Of a DNA stretch of 64,000 nt, positions 21,832 to 32,265 are shown piece after piece. Each line of letters opens with the position of its first letter. Positions within the stretch are counted from its first letter, which is position 1. The notes under the pieces were generated by a model, which made no database searches, was not told where the DNA came from, and saw only the letters and a list, made by a program, of their open reading frames with translations. A program made the position numbers and the translations under genes. The stretch comes from Saussurea involucrata (lineage: Eukaryota > Streptophyta > Magnoliopsida > Asterales > Asteraceae), in contig CM066326.1 in assembly GCA_033807775.1 (NCBI GenBank), positions 93,474,873 through 93,538,872 of the forward strand, given 5' to 3'.

Positions 21832-23706
21832 CAAGGTTAAATTTAGTTTTTTTATAAATAGGTTTTTTTGTTAGAGTTTTAAATTGGAGTTACAAAATTA
21901 ATAATTATATGGGAATTACAAAATTGATATAGGTTTTCTTAATTTTTTTATCAAACTATCTAGGTGTTTTGAATTTGCTTTCGTTCATCAAAGTTCGTTG
22001 CATCAGAGATGGATTTTCGTCGTGATCAAGGCCACTTTCATCCCGGTTTGTTGAACTATTTTTCTAATTCCGCAAGGTTGGACTTTGAAGATGGAGGAGT
22101 CGGTGTGAATAATGGTTCGACATTCGAAAATACGTCATCGGGATTAGTCGATGAAACATAACTCAACACCAATGATGAAACGACAGCGCAAAACGGTAGT
22201 ACCAGCACCGTCGAAATATCGGAACCGAATGGAAAAGGCTTGATCGGTTAATATTTTTGATAGAGTAGTTGTTTTGTGGAGTAGATTTGATATTTATAGA
22301 TTATGCACATTTATGAACATTAAGAATGTAGTCTTAACATACAGAATTAATTTTGGTTGTTGTGTTTTGGTTTATGCACGTTCAAAACACCCAAAGGTTC
22401 TCGTACTCTTTATTATATATATTTTTTTGAATCAGACTCTTTATTATATATTAGTTCATGAATGTTCACCCTTTCACTATTGTTCGTCACACGTGTCACT
22501 TTCTGGAAAATGCATGATTCGTTTATGAATGTTCACCCGTAACAAAATCCACGAACTAATATAAAACTACACAAGTCTTCGGTTTATACTATTCTAACGA
22601 TTCTAATGTTAGTTCTATGTTGCTATTGGATTTTTTTTGTTTTAAATAAGCTGAATAATACTTAATTCTTGGTGATAGCATAACAACCCTTAGTTCATGG
22701 ATTTTGTTAGGGGGTGAACATTCATGAAAGAACAAATCTTGGTTTAAAATATGAAACTATTAAAGAACAAATATGAACAAAAAATGTTCATGTTTGTTCA
22801 TATTTTGTATCAACTATGAAAGAACAAATATGAACAAGAAAATATTAACAAACCACGATAACACCCGTACCATTAACTCGTAAATAACAACATACAAACA
22901 CTTAATAAACACTGAAACGGAAACAATAACAACCCAAACATGACAACCCCTTATTTTGCACTACGAGGATCCATCACCGCCGAATCAAACACGCAAACAT
23001 ACGTAGAACCAGAAACACAAACAAAATTAGGAACATATTGGACCAAAACAAAACATAAGGGTTCATAGATATCATCGGAGGTTACACCTTAATTCATCGG
23101 CAGGCGACACTTGCATTCCCTCCTGAGCATCTCATACGAAGCTCTTAAGATGCTTGAAAGGGTAAACATTCATGAACTAATATATAACAAAGCATACGTG
23201 AACATTTGGGTGTTTTGAACGTGCATTAACCAAAACACAACAACCGAAATTAATTCTGTATGTGAAGACTACGTTCTTAATGTTCGTAAATGTGCACAAT
23301 CTATAAATATTAAATCTACTCCACAAACAATTACTTTATCAAAAATACTGATCGATCAAGCCTTTTTCATTTGGTTCGGATACTTCGACGGTGCTGGTAC
23401 TACCGTCTTGCGTCGACTAATCCCGACGACATATTTCCAAATGCCGAACCATTATTCACACCGGCTCCTAATTAGAAAAATAGTTCAACAAACCGGGATG
23501 AAAGTGGCCTTGATCACAACAAAAATCCATCTTCGATGCAACGAACTTTAATGAACAAAAGCAAACTTAAAACACCTAGATATATTGATAAAAAAAAGTT
23601 AAGAAAACCTATATCAATTTTGTAACTCCCCATTAATTATTAATTTTGTAACTCCAATTTAAAACTCTAACAAAAAAAACTATTTATAAAATACCAAATT
23701 TAACCC
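21832..23706. mobile_element. Foldback / long-TIR Mutator-like element
   Basis: The arm 21832-22480 is inverted at about 23140-23706, with roughly 85-90 percent identity by eye and indels, separated by a unique middle of about 650 bp. Shared landmarks are TTAGAGTTTTAAATTGGAG, GATCAAGGCCACTTTCATCC and CATACAGAATTAATTT. Arms of 570-650 bp are typical of Mutator-like elements with long terminal inverted repeats. Each arm carries the same protein-like fragment. The outer 100 bp on each side (to the TA runs at 21722 and 23865) match only weakly, so exact ends and TSD are not resolved. Confidence 0.75.
22009..22161 (+). pseudogene. FAR1/MULE-like N-terminal fragment
   Basis: ATG at 22009 opens 50 codons (MDFRRDQGHFHPGLLNYFSN...) to a TAA. 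After the stop, the same frame continues EISEPNGKGLIG, which resembles the acidic leader just before the DNA-binding domain of FAR1-related and MULE transposase proteins. The inverted arm (about 23520-23340) holds a shorter, diverged copy. It is a fragment only; no transposase core follows. Confidence 0.45.
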
Positions 23707-23908
23707 TGAACACCATGTTCCTTTGATTTTTGGTGAATGGACCCATAATGTAATAAATGGTTTACCCCCATTTCATCTCAACCACTCGATTTTTGGATCA
23801 ATGGCTATAAATTGGTTGATAAAGTTAGTACTCTTTTTTTTGTTAACAAAATAACTCCACTATATATATATATATATAAATTCAATTACTCAAATATGAC
23901 CTAGGTTT

Positions 23909-24141
23909 GGGAGAAATTGAGGTTAACGTGAGAAGTGTGAGAAATGATCATCAATCGTTGAATGAGAAACGGAGGCACATTAGTATGAGATGCACTGAGC
24001 TAAAATACACCGAGATGCACCGGATCAATTCTCTTCTAAGGCGCAATCCATGGGAGGGCATTTAATTAAAAGGGATCAACGGTTCAGATCCACTTCTCAC
24101 GCTTCTCACGTTAACCTCAACTTCTCACACGATTATTCTCC
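23909..24141. mobile_element. MITE, GAAGTTGAGGTTAACGTGAG family, copy 1
   Basis: Ends are inverted: GAAATTGAGGTTAACGTGAG at the left and CTCACGTTAACCTCAACTTC at the right, with conserved internal TGGGAGGGCAT. Two further copies lie in introns of the R3H gene (52994-53228 and 55265-55498). No coding capacity. Confidence 0.85.
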
Positions 24142-24683
24142 ATAGACCTAAGGGTCGGGTGCCAGTGAGATGTTGAGTTATGAAAGTTATACTATTTATC
24201 CGTGTCATAGCAACGACTTGATACCCCATCACTAATTTGTCTCTGATCTGTTGGTAAATACAATGACGGATTAATGATGGGAATATATTGTCGTTAAACG
24301 ACACCTAATATTTGGTTTACCCGTGTATTATATTGCTAGGTTGTCGGTGATCCTTTATAATTGATTTGTCAATCTCTTCCAATTCTATCAGTAATATCTA
24401 ATGTATTACATGAGGATGGATCTAGGAAGGAATCGTAAGAAAAAGCCTGTGAGATCAGCTTATTCATGATGTGATGGCAAATGAAGAAATCAATGATCTC
24501 TAAGTCAAAAATGCATGTAAAGAAAAAGTGCCATAACAAGAAGATGAAAAAATACAAGTTCAATTAGGGTTTTGATGAAATAAATTTTAATGCAATTAAT
24601 GTTGAGTGCAGCAATGCGACTAATATAATATTAATAAAAAATTTGAATATCTAGAAGTGAAGTATGATTTCAATGTAAGTTAA
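24142..24683. other. Intergenic, nothing recognised
   Basis: AT-rich DNA without family-like frames or clear repeat ends. Confidence 0.5.
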
Positions 24684-24910
24684 AAGGGATTAATTCAATA
24701 TTTACCATCCATCACTTCACATGACTCAAAAGTTTATGCACTCAAACGTACCATTCAAAATGAATGAATTATTTGTCTTATGGAAGAGTTGATTGTTACT
24801 CTTTGTAACTTATTTCCTCAAGATTTAAAAGCTATTTAGATATTATATATATATAGAGTGTGTGTGTGACAGAGAGAGAGATTACCACTTTATGTTTATA
24901 TTATAAATCG
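24684..24910. repeat. Direct repeat, partner at 26619-26840
   Basis: The block from AAAAGGGATTAATTCAATAT to TTACCACTTTATGTTTAT recurs at 26619-26840 in the same orientation with few changes. The second copy is cut at 26841 by the start of a copia LTR. This indicates a local duplication of unknown origin followed by LTR insertion or invasion. Confidence 0.85.
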
Positions 24911-24979
24911 CTCGCATTCACTAGCCGTTAAACTTAACACTTGTTCTTGTTGACATATATATATATATATATATATATA

Positions 24980-25637
24980 GGGTCAGGTTCAAGGGAAAAC
25001 CCTAAATAACTGGAAAACCAGAAAACCACGAAAATACGGAGAAAAAAGTATACCAATATGGATGTCAAATTAACGAGAAAAATATGATCGTTTATTTGGT
25101 GTATATTATTTCGTTCGAATTTTGTTTATTTTTCGTATTTTTTCGATTAAAAAATAGGAGGGGTGAGATTTTTTAATTTAATTAATATTGTTGTAACCAC
25201 CCGACTAATCACATCCATCAGATCATCTAATCTAACGGTTGATAAAATGTTTTTTAGTTTTCCATTTATTTGAGGTTTTCCCCTGAACCTCCCTCTCTCT
25301 CTCTATATATATAGGGTTTAGGGTTTAGGGAGGTTCAGGGGAAAACCTCAAATAAATGGAAAACTAAAAAACACGTTATCAACCGTTAGATTAGATGATC
25401 TGATGGATGTGATTAGATGGGCGGTTACAACAATATTAATTAAATTAAAAAACCTCACCCCTCCTATTTTTTATTCGAAAAAAGACGAAAAATAAACAAA
25501 ATCTGAATGAAATAAATTACACCAAATAAACGATCATATTTTTCTCGTTAATTTGACATCCATATTGATATACTTTTTCCTCCGTATTTTCGTAGTTTTC
25601 TGGTTTTCCAGTTATTTAGGATTTTCTCTTGAACCTG

Positions 25638-25641
<4 letters not shown>
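24980..25641. mobile_element. Two MITE copies in head-to-head inverted order
   Basis: 24980-25292 and 25326-25641 are inverted copies of one MITE of about 315 bp. Each copy has its own inverted ends (GGTTCAAGGGAAAACC and GGTTTTCCCCTGAACC). The outer sides abut TA runs. Between them are (CT)n, (TA)n and two to three copies of the plant telomere-like unit TTTAGGG (25310-25325). The pair can form a hairpin of about 300 bp. Confidence 0.85.
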
Positions 25642-25671
<30 letters not shown>

Positions 25672-25672
<1 letters not shown>

Positions 25673-25710
25673 TAGGTTTGAATCGTGTATTACACGGGGT
25701 AATTTAAAAA
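25672..25710 (-). mobile_element. Helitron 3' end on the minus strand
   Basis: Read on the minus strand, the sequence ends with a small hairpin (CGTGTAATACACG) about ten bases before CTAG, followed by T. This matches a Helitron 3' terminus. The 5' end was not found; 25711-26168 has no other feature that I can assign. Confidence 0.5.
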
Positions 25711-26169
25711 AAATTAAATCATGTCAGAAAACTTATCAACTATTATGAAAGATTAATTTAAAGTGAATTGACGGGAAGCGTAACAATTTGACTTTGAAAA
25801 TATCATTAACTAACCATCTGTTGATAACTGATATTATCTAGTTCAATTAAAATTAGAGGAAATAGTATAATCATGATTAAGAAAGTATGAATAATTAAAT
25901 ATATTATACTAAAATATTTGCATATTTATATTTTTGAAAAAAGGTTCGAACTCATAATCCAAAAGTCAGTTGATAAGTGATATCTTTTTTTCCAAGTAAT
26001 TAAATCTCTTATGATAATTATAAGGGTGTTCATTGACAAAATGGAATTTGATAGAATTGCAATTCGTTGAAGGAATTCGACTTTGAAGTAAAAATTGATA
26101 TGAGATTGCAAAAAGAAAATCACGACAATTTAATGATTATTTGTATCAAATCCCATACTAATTTCAACA

Positions 26170-26335
26170 AATCTCATACTAATCACGACACATTAATTCG
26201 TATATATTTATGATATTTAATAATATAATTAAATCCAAAAATATTCAATATTGGGCTCATTTCGAATGTATTGACGAAGCGATTACAATGGTATAATTTG
26301 TAAAAAATAGAAATGTGTTTTTAATGCATTTTAGT
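26170..26335. repeat. Dispersed repeat, inverted partner at 34040-34200
   Basis: The block around GGGCTCATTTCGAATGTATTG appears as its reverse complement at 34040-34200 (CAATACCTTCGAAATGAGCC). It is non-coding and of unidentified family. Confidence 0.75.
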
Positions 26336-26840
26336 TCATATACATTATTTATGTTTATATGATAACAGTCTAAAATGAAAAATAAAAAAGTAATGGATTA
26401 AAAGTAAACTACATATCTAATTATAAAGGTAGTAAATGTAACGTATAAATTAAAAAAATTGAATTAAGCAGAGATTTAAGGAGGAGTGAATGTGGGTGTG
26501 CTAATTGAATTTATTATATATATATCATCCGTCCTCGTAAAGTAGTCCCCGTGAAGCTTTCAGGAAGAGGGGTAGTCTTGTGTGTAAGCATAAGCATATC
26601 ATTTCTGGTCCACCCATAAAAGGGATTAATTCAATATTTACCATCCATCCATCACATCACATCACATGACTCAAAAGTTTATGCAGCTCAGATGTACAAT
26701 TCAAAATGAATGAATTATTTGTCTTCTGGAAGAATTGATTGTTACTCTTTGTAACGTATTTCCTCATGATTTAAAAGCTATTTAGATATTATATATATAG
26801 AGTGTGTGTGTGAGAGAGAGAGATTACTACTTTATGTTTA

Positions 26841-27772
26841 TGTTAGTGCCATAACTAGCACCTTGTATCAAGTAGAGGGTCCTTTATGAAACATTTCATT
26901 TTACAAACTATATATTGTTTTTGTCCTTAGATTTCTCAGGGTGTCATTCCCATTTCCCATGTACTATTGCATTTTCTCTCTACCATTTCATCACATTGTA
27001 CTTAGGGGTTTTGATCTTAATGAGAGGGATGACCAATTAATCTTCATTGTGATATATTGAATGCTTGTTCTGATATCACAATTGGTATCAGAGCTAAATC
27101 GAAGAAATCTTTCATCGATACGATCATTCTGCAACGATTCAAGATCTACAGCCCATATTCTCGATGAAACAGTAAGTGCTTGCAATCATTGTTCTTGTGC
27201 TTTGGTTGCGATTCAGACTTTTGAGTGCTTATAATCATTCAACTATTTCTTGAAAATTGAAGTTCTGGATTTTCATCATTCAGTGTTCTGAAGTATTTTG
27301 GAGATGAGCATTTCTCTACAGTTGATGAACAATGTTGCTTGTTTGGTTCTTCTAATCCCTACCTTGTAGTGTGTGCTTCATTATGTTTCCTCCTTCGAGC
27401 AAATCCGAATCAAGCTCTTAAGCCGAATTCCTATTCAACTCACGGTTTATCGACGAATTTGGTGTTGTAAACTGAGATTGCACTTTGATTTGTCATGCAA
27501 CAACTCGCTCGTTATCTTTCTTGTGAGCTTATCGGTACGAGCTAGAGTTTAAACATTTTAAAGATGTTTTTCGTGCACTCGGTCGAGGTTATGGCGTACA
27601 TCGAATCCGGTTTTTCAAGGTTGAAATATAAAGAGTAAAAGCTTATTTCAAGGGGTAGCCTAGACTACATTTGAAGAATTGCATCGCTATGGTTTGCTAA
27701 AGAAATCAAGGGGGAGAAGAACTGAAGATCTTTCGAGAAGGGTGATTCTTTTACAAAACTATAGATGGAGAA
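26841..27772 (+). mobile_element. Copia LTR with leader, coding part absent
   Basis: A 240-bp LTR-like unit (TGTTAGTGCC...TGATATCACA, 26841-27080) is followed after two bases by the primer site TGGTATCAGAGC (27083). About 620 bp of non-coding leader follow, and then a purine tract AAGGGGGAGAAGAA near 27708. It ends where a different copia LTR starts at 27773. No Gag or Pol is present, so it is a remnant or a very short non-autonomous element. Confidence 0.6.
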
Positions 27773-28071
27773 TGTTAGGACCAAAATGTCCTAATTATAT
27801 GATAGTTTTGTAATGGTTTATATATGTTATATGGGCTTGGGTATAGGAATTATGGGCTTGGCTTAAATGTGTAACAAGGGAGTATATAAGGATTAGTGTG
27901 TGTAATTAGGGTTAAGGTAGTCATTTTCACAATGTAGACATCATGGTGTAAGTGTGTGTTGTAGAGAGTAGTCTCTTTCATCATGAATAAAATACACATT
28001 TTCTCTTATATCTCATATTGTTACTATAATCATGTTTTCTTGAATTGTTGATCGCTCAAATGGGACTAACA
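27773..28071 (+). repeat. Copia 5' LTR (299 bp)
   Basis: Starts TGTTAGGACC and ends GACTAACA (TG...CA). A primer site, TGGTATCAGAGCAC, follows at 28074. It contains a TATATAAGGA promoter-like stretch near 27891 and AATAAAATAC near 27985. No 3' LTR lies in the window. Confidence 0.85.
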
Positions 28072-28479
28072 ACTGGTATCAGAGCACAACAATTCATTCT
28101 GATCCAGATTTGATTTTCATGAGATTTGAGCTTATTTGAGTTTTCTACATTTTCTATCATTTTGGATTGATTTTGGCCATTTGAGTTCTTCAAATGGATC
28201 AGAATTGATCAAGGAGTGTTTATAGATTGTTCCTACGTGAATTACTTCCGCAAATTCACTAGAATTCGATTCAGAAGTGATAGATTTAGTATTTTCGTGA
28301 AAAGTGACTTTGGTACTGTTTTAGATCGAATGTCCTATTTCTGAGTGTTTTTGGACAAAGTTGCTAGTATTAAAAGTGTTCAGAATCATCTCTCGCACCC
28401 TCGTACCAAGTTTCAGATCAATTGGACTTGTTTTGAGGATTGCACTTAGGATTCATCTGGTTATCAAAGTTATCGCACG

Positions 28480-28830
28480 TGTGAAAGTTCATAGTTATCG
28501 AACAACACTTGGATCCTTGTTATCGCAAGAATTTCATCGCAAGCTTTTTCATCGCAATGATTTTTATCGCGCCCGTTGCCAGCGATAAAATCATTTTATC
28601 GCACATATCATCTTGTGAACAGTATTTTATCGCATCTGTCTCGCGCGATAAACCGGAGTTTTTTTTTATCGCATAGTTTTGTTTGCGATAAACTTTAATC
28701 GCAAGGAGTGCGTGCGATTACACTGAGATAACTTTTATCGTATTGTTTGGGTTGCGACATTGTCTTGCCTGCGACAAAGTATAGTGTGCGACAATCATTG
28801 TTGTGCGATAAAACAATATCTGAGTTGTAA
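28480..28830. repeat. TTATCGC / GCGATAA palindromic words in copia leader
   Basis: The leader between primer site and gag carries about fifteen CGCA or TGCG words arranged as inverted pairs (TTATCGC...GCGATAA, later GCGACA variants). It resembles in style the array in the gypsy LTR at 13819-14175, although the elements are unrelated. Confidence 0.8.
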
Positions 28831-28881
28831 TTTTTGTCGGATCAAAAGGTTGCTAAACGATCGTAAACAAGTATTCTCACA

Positions 28882-30462
28882 ATGACGACTAGGGATATGT
28901 TAGTCATAGGCTCTAAGGATAAACCACCTGTCCTGTTTCCTAAAGACTTTAAAATATGGAAGGATCGGTTTATGGACTATATAGAGAGACAAGAAAATGG
29001 GTATTACATTGTAGAATCTCTAAGAGAAGGTCCTATGAAACCTGTTAGACGAGCAGGACAAGCAGTTGATGGACAAGGACCTGGAGAAGAGGTTGACGTT
29101 CCACCTCATGTTTATGATGCAGAACAAACAAAGAAATACAATGCTAACAAAGCTTCTAGATCTTTGGTAACGCAAGCTTTGACTAATGACATCTATCAGA
29201 AGGTTGACGGTAAAAATATATATGGAAAACCGATGTTTGATGAACTAGTTAAACTTTATCAAGGATCTGAGGTTGAAAACCAGATGAGAATTGCCAATGC
29301 TAACAATAAGTACGAGAACCTTAAACAAAAGGAAGGAGAGACACTTGATCACACCTATGACAGGTTCACTACCATACTGAATGAGCTGAACAGATACAAT
29401 ATTGAGAAGAAAATAATCGAGCACAATGTGAAATTTCTAAGTGTTCTCCGACCAGAATGGAAGAAATATGCTCATCGGATGAAACGACATTCTAAGTTGA
29501 ATGAGTTGCCCTTACAAGAGATGTTCGAGATGCTCAAACAAGACGAATATGATGCTGAAGAAAAACTAGAGAAGAAGAGAAAGAAAGAAAAGAAAGAGAA
29601 AAAGGAAGAAAAGAAAGAGAAAAAGGAAATAGAAGAAGAGATTGATCCAATCGCCTTGATGTCCAACAAGTATGGAAAACGATCTTCAAAGAAAGAAAAT
29701 ATTGGGTCTGATGAAGATATTGATGAGTACGAAAGTGATGGTTTAGATGAAGCCAAGAGTCTGAAACAAGAAATGATTCTTTTAACAAAGGCTTTTCAAA
29801 AGCAATATGTTAAGAAGATAGGCTCTAACAATCAGAGATATGCATCAGGCTCCAAGAACTTTGAACACAAGGATCGGATAGAATCAAGGAAAAGATTTGG
29901 TGAGAAAAGGGATTGGAGTAAAAGGGAGGATAGGAAAGTTGAGGAAAAGAAGGTGTTTGGGAAACGGGAAGAAGAGCCAAAGTGCTATAATTGCGGGAAA
30001 ACTGGTCATTTTGCTAAGGAATGCTGGAAGCCAAAAGTTAGAGATTCGGATTATTACAAGAACAAGATGCTTCTTGCCAAACAAAAGGAATCCGAGAAAG
30101 CATTAATGGCTGAAGAGGAGTATTGGTTGGATGAAACCGATGATGATGATGAGGAAGAGGAAACAGCAGCCCTTGCAAAGATGTGCTTGATGACCAGGAA
30201 TGCAGAGGCAGCAGAACCAGAATCTCAGTCAGAGATTGAGGCACATCCCGACCCTCTTGTTAAATTTATTCAAATGCAAAAAATTCAACAAGATAAGTTA
30301 GATGATTTTATGGAAAAACTAAAGAGATCAAAAGAATCAATTGCTTATCAAAATGATAAATTGAAAGAGCAAGAGATTCTAATTGATGAATTGAAAAAGA
30401 AAAATGCTGAATTTGATGATCACCTAGCGTATTTTCGGGAGAGAATGACTGAATTGTCATAG
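28882..30462 (+). CDS. Copia Gag-like protein with zinc knuckle
   Basis: The ATG at 28882 gives 526 residues. N-terminal gag-like domain (FKIWKDRFMDYIERQENGYY; YENLKQKEGETLDHTYDRF), a Lys/Glu-rich coiled-coil segment (residues about 230-260), and one zinc knuckle CYNCGKTGHFAKEC at about 29987-30028, followed by an acidic stretch. A TAG stop at 30460 interrupts a coiled-coil region that continues in frame (KFESSEAKKNEFESLL). Gag would form the particle and bind element RNA. The open frame is intact but the rest of the element is broken. Confidence 0.88.
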   Translation: MTTRDMLVIGSKDKPPVLFPKDFKIWKDRFMDYIERQENGYYIVESLREGPMKPVRRAGQAVDGQGPGEEVDVPPHVYDAEQTKKYNANKASRSLVTQALTNDIYQKVDGKNIYGKPMFDELVKLYQGSEVENQMRIANANNKYENLKQKEGETLDHTYDRFTTILNELNRYNIEKKIIEHNVKFLSVLRPEWKKYAHRMKRHSKLNELPLQEMFEMLKQDEYDAEEKLEKKRKKEKKEKKEEKKEKKEIEEEIDPIALMSNKYGKRSSKKENIGSDEDIDEYESDGLDEAKSLKQEMILLTKAFQKQYVKKIGSNNQRYASGSKNFEHKDRIESRKRFGEKRDWSKREDRKVEEKKVFGKREEEPKCYNCGKTGHFAKECWKPKVRDSDYYKNKMLLAKQKESEKALMAEEEYWLDETDDDDEEEETAALAKMCLMTRNAEAAEPESQSEIEAHPDPLVKFIQMQKIQQDKLDDFMEKLKRSKESIAYQNDKLKEQEILIDELKKKNAEFDDHLAYFRERMTELS

Positions 30463-32103
30463 AAATTTGAGAGTTCTGAAGCTAAGAAGAATGAATTTGA
30501 AAGTCTTTTACATGCTTATAAAGACAGAAACACCAAGCTTTGTAATAAAGTTAAAGGATTGGAAGAAAAACTTTACAAAATTGGTCAAATTGAACAAACA
30601 AATCCACATGAATAAGCCGAGCGAATTTAGATATTTCAATTCCAAGTGGGGCTTAGGTTATGACAATCCTCATTATTTGAAGAATGCCTTATCAAGAGCC
30701 CCAACCCTTTATAAATTCGAATGGCTTGTTCTTACATCTCTACATTCTGATTATCAAATCAAATGGCTTAATCAAAAAGACCATGAGGCTGAGGAAGAAG
30801 TTAAAAGAAAAACAACTGTAAAGATGCAACTTCATGTTTGGCTAATGATTATTTTCAAAGCTACATTGGTGAACAACCAAAGGAAAAGGAAAATAGTCAA
30901 AAAGAAACTGAAGATAAACCTGTTTTTGAGGCAAATAGATATTTTCCACCTATGGTTTTTGAACAAAAGCTTATTGATCTAGAAAGCAAGATTGAAAGTA
31001 AAATGATGAAGTCAGAAATGACGACAAAATTGCTTTCGAGATTGAGAAGGAAGTTTTGCTTACAGTATTTTCAAATGGCTTAAATGAATTGAAAGCAAAA
31101 CAAAAGGAAATGTCTGAAGAGAAAATTTCAAAAGAAAAACATTCTTCAGATTCAGATGTTTCCTCGTGTAAGGAATTTATTGGAAATACTATCTTTAGAG
31201 GCACAACTATTGATGACCAAGAAGATTCTGAATCTTGGGACTTGGAAAATCAATCAGTTAATGCTCCTCCTGAGATATATTTTCCTACAGAAGAAGATAA
31301 TGCATTTCGAAAAGAAAAAAATGAATTTCCCTATCCTAAGTCTTATGGTATCTTTCATACATCCTATGATAGTCAGTCTAATCTTGATAGTGAGAATGTT
31401 TGTGAGGACAAAGGTAAAGGTGTAAGTGAAGTGCCTGTTCAATTTGATTTCAATACAAAACTTCCAGATCATTCTGATTTCATAATCAAAAGAAGATAAA
31501 CCTAAGAAGAGTTTCTTAAGGGTGAATCCTCAAAGTCTGTTGAAAAACCTCCTGTTAACGGTTATTATCTAAAATCCAAATCCAAAGAATCGTTACAGAA
31601 AAAAAAACGAAAAGAAATATGAAAAACAACTCCTTTCAAGCTCAACACTCTAAAGCTTACAACTCTTATCTTTCTGGCATTTTAGATCGTTATCTGAGGA
31701 ACAATACTAGACTTGAGTGGAGAATAAAGGAGTCCACACAGGATGTGGCCCAGACAAAATCATCCCATGTTGTTTTTAATTCAATGAAAAACAATTTTGT
31801 TTCTGCTGTAAGAAATCAAGGTGTTTGCACTAAACAAAAACTTGTTAGTACATACAAGTTTTATTCTATGCAACAATTGATTAATTTAGCACATGACCAA
31901 ATTTGTTGTTCATCTTGTGGTGTGGATGATTTTATCTGCAAGTCTGATTATTCTCATTGGTTTGGTTATAATGTCCATGGTACTAAAATATTTTGTTCAA
32001 ATGGATATTATAAAAGAGGTTTTAAAAGTAATAATGCTAAATCCAAACAAGTTCAAACTCCTAACCCAAAAGGACCCATTTTCAAATGGGTACCTAAAAC
32101 AAC
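30463..32103 (+). pseudogene. Long gag-to-protease linker, frameshifted
   Basis: Protein-like segments persist across all three frames: FRYFNSKWGLGYDNPHYL (about 30630), ANDYFQSYIGEQPKEKEN (30838), FSNGLNELKAKQKEM (about 31070), and a Cys-rich stretch with HDQICCSSCGVDDFIC and SHWFGYNVHGTKIFC (31890-32010). This is 1.6-2 kb of coding-type sequence between zinc knuckle and protease, much longer than in ordinary copia elements. Numerous stops and shifts show that it is dead. Confidence 0.75.
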
Positions 32104-32265
32104 TTGATTCCATTTTTGAAGCCTAGTCATGTGTGGTACTTGGATTCGGGCTGCTCGAAACACATGACTGGAAGAAAAGAGCTGCTCAATAATTACGTGG
32201 AGAAATGGGGTGGTCGAGTGAAATTCGAAAATGATCAATATTCATCGATATTGGGTTACGTCTGC
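32104..32265 (+). pseudogene. Copia protease start, truncated
   Basis: Encodes HVWYLDSGCSKHMTGRKELL, with the DSGCSKHMTG active-site pattern of copia protease, and ends at SSILGY where unrelated DNA containing a reversed LINE begins. Integrase, RT and RNase H are missing. Confidence 0.9.

Noticed and set aside
25310..25330. Interstitial telomere
   Set aside because: Only two to three TTTAGGG units beside other simple repeats; too short to call a telomere relic.
29472..29788. Minus-strand Ser/Phe-rich frames inside the copia gag
   Set aside because: Antisense shadow of the Lys/Glu-rich coiled-coil coding sequence.
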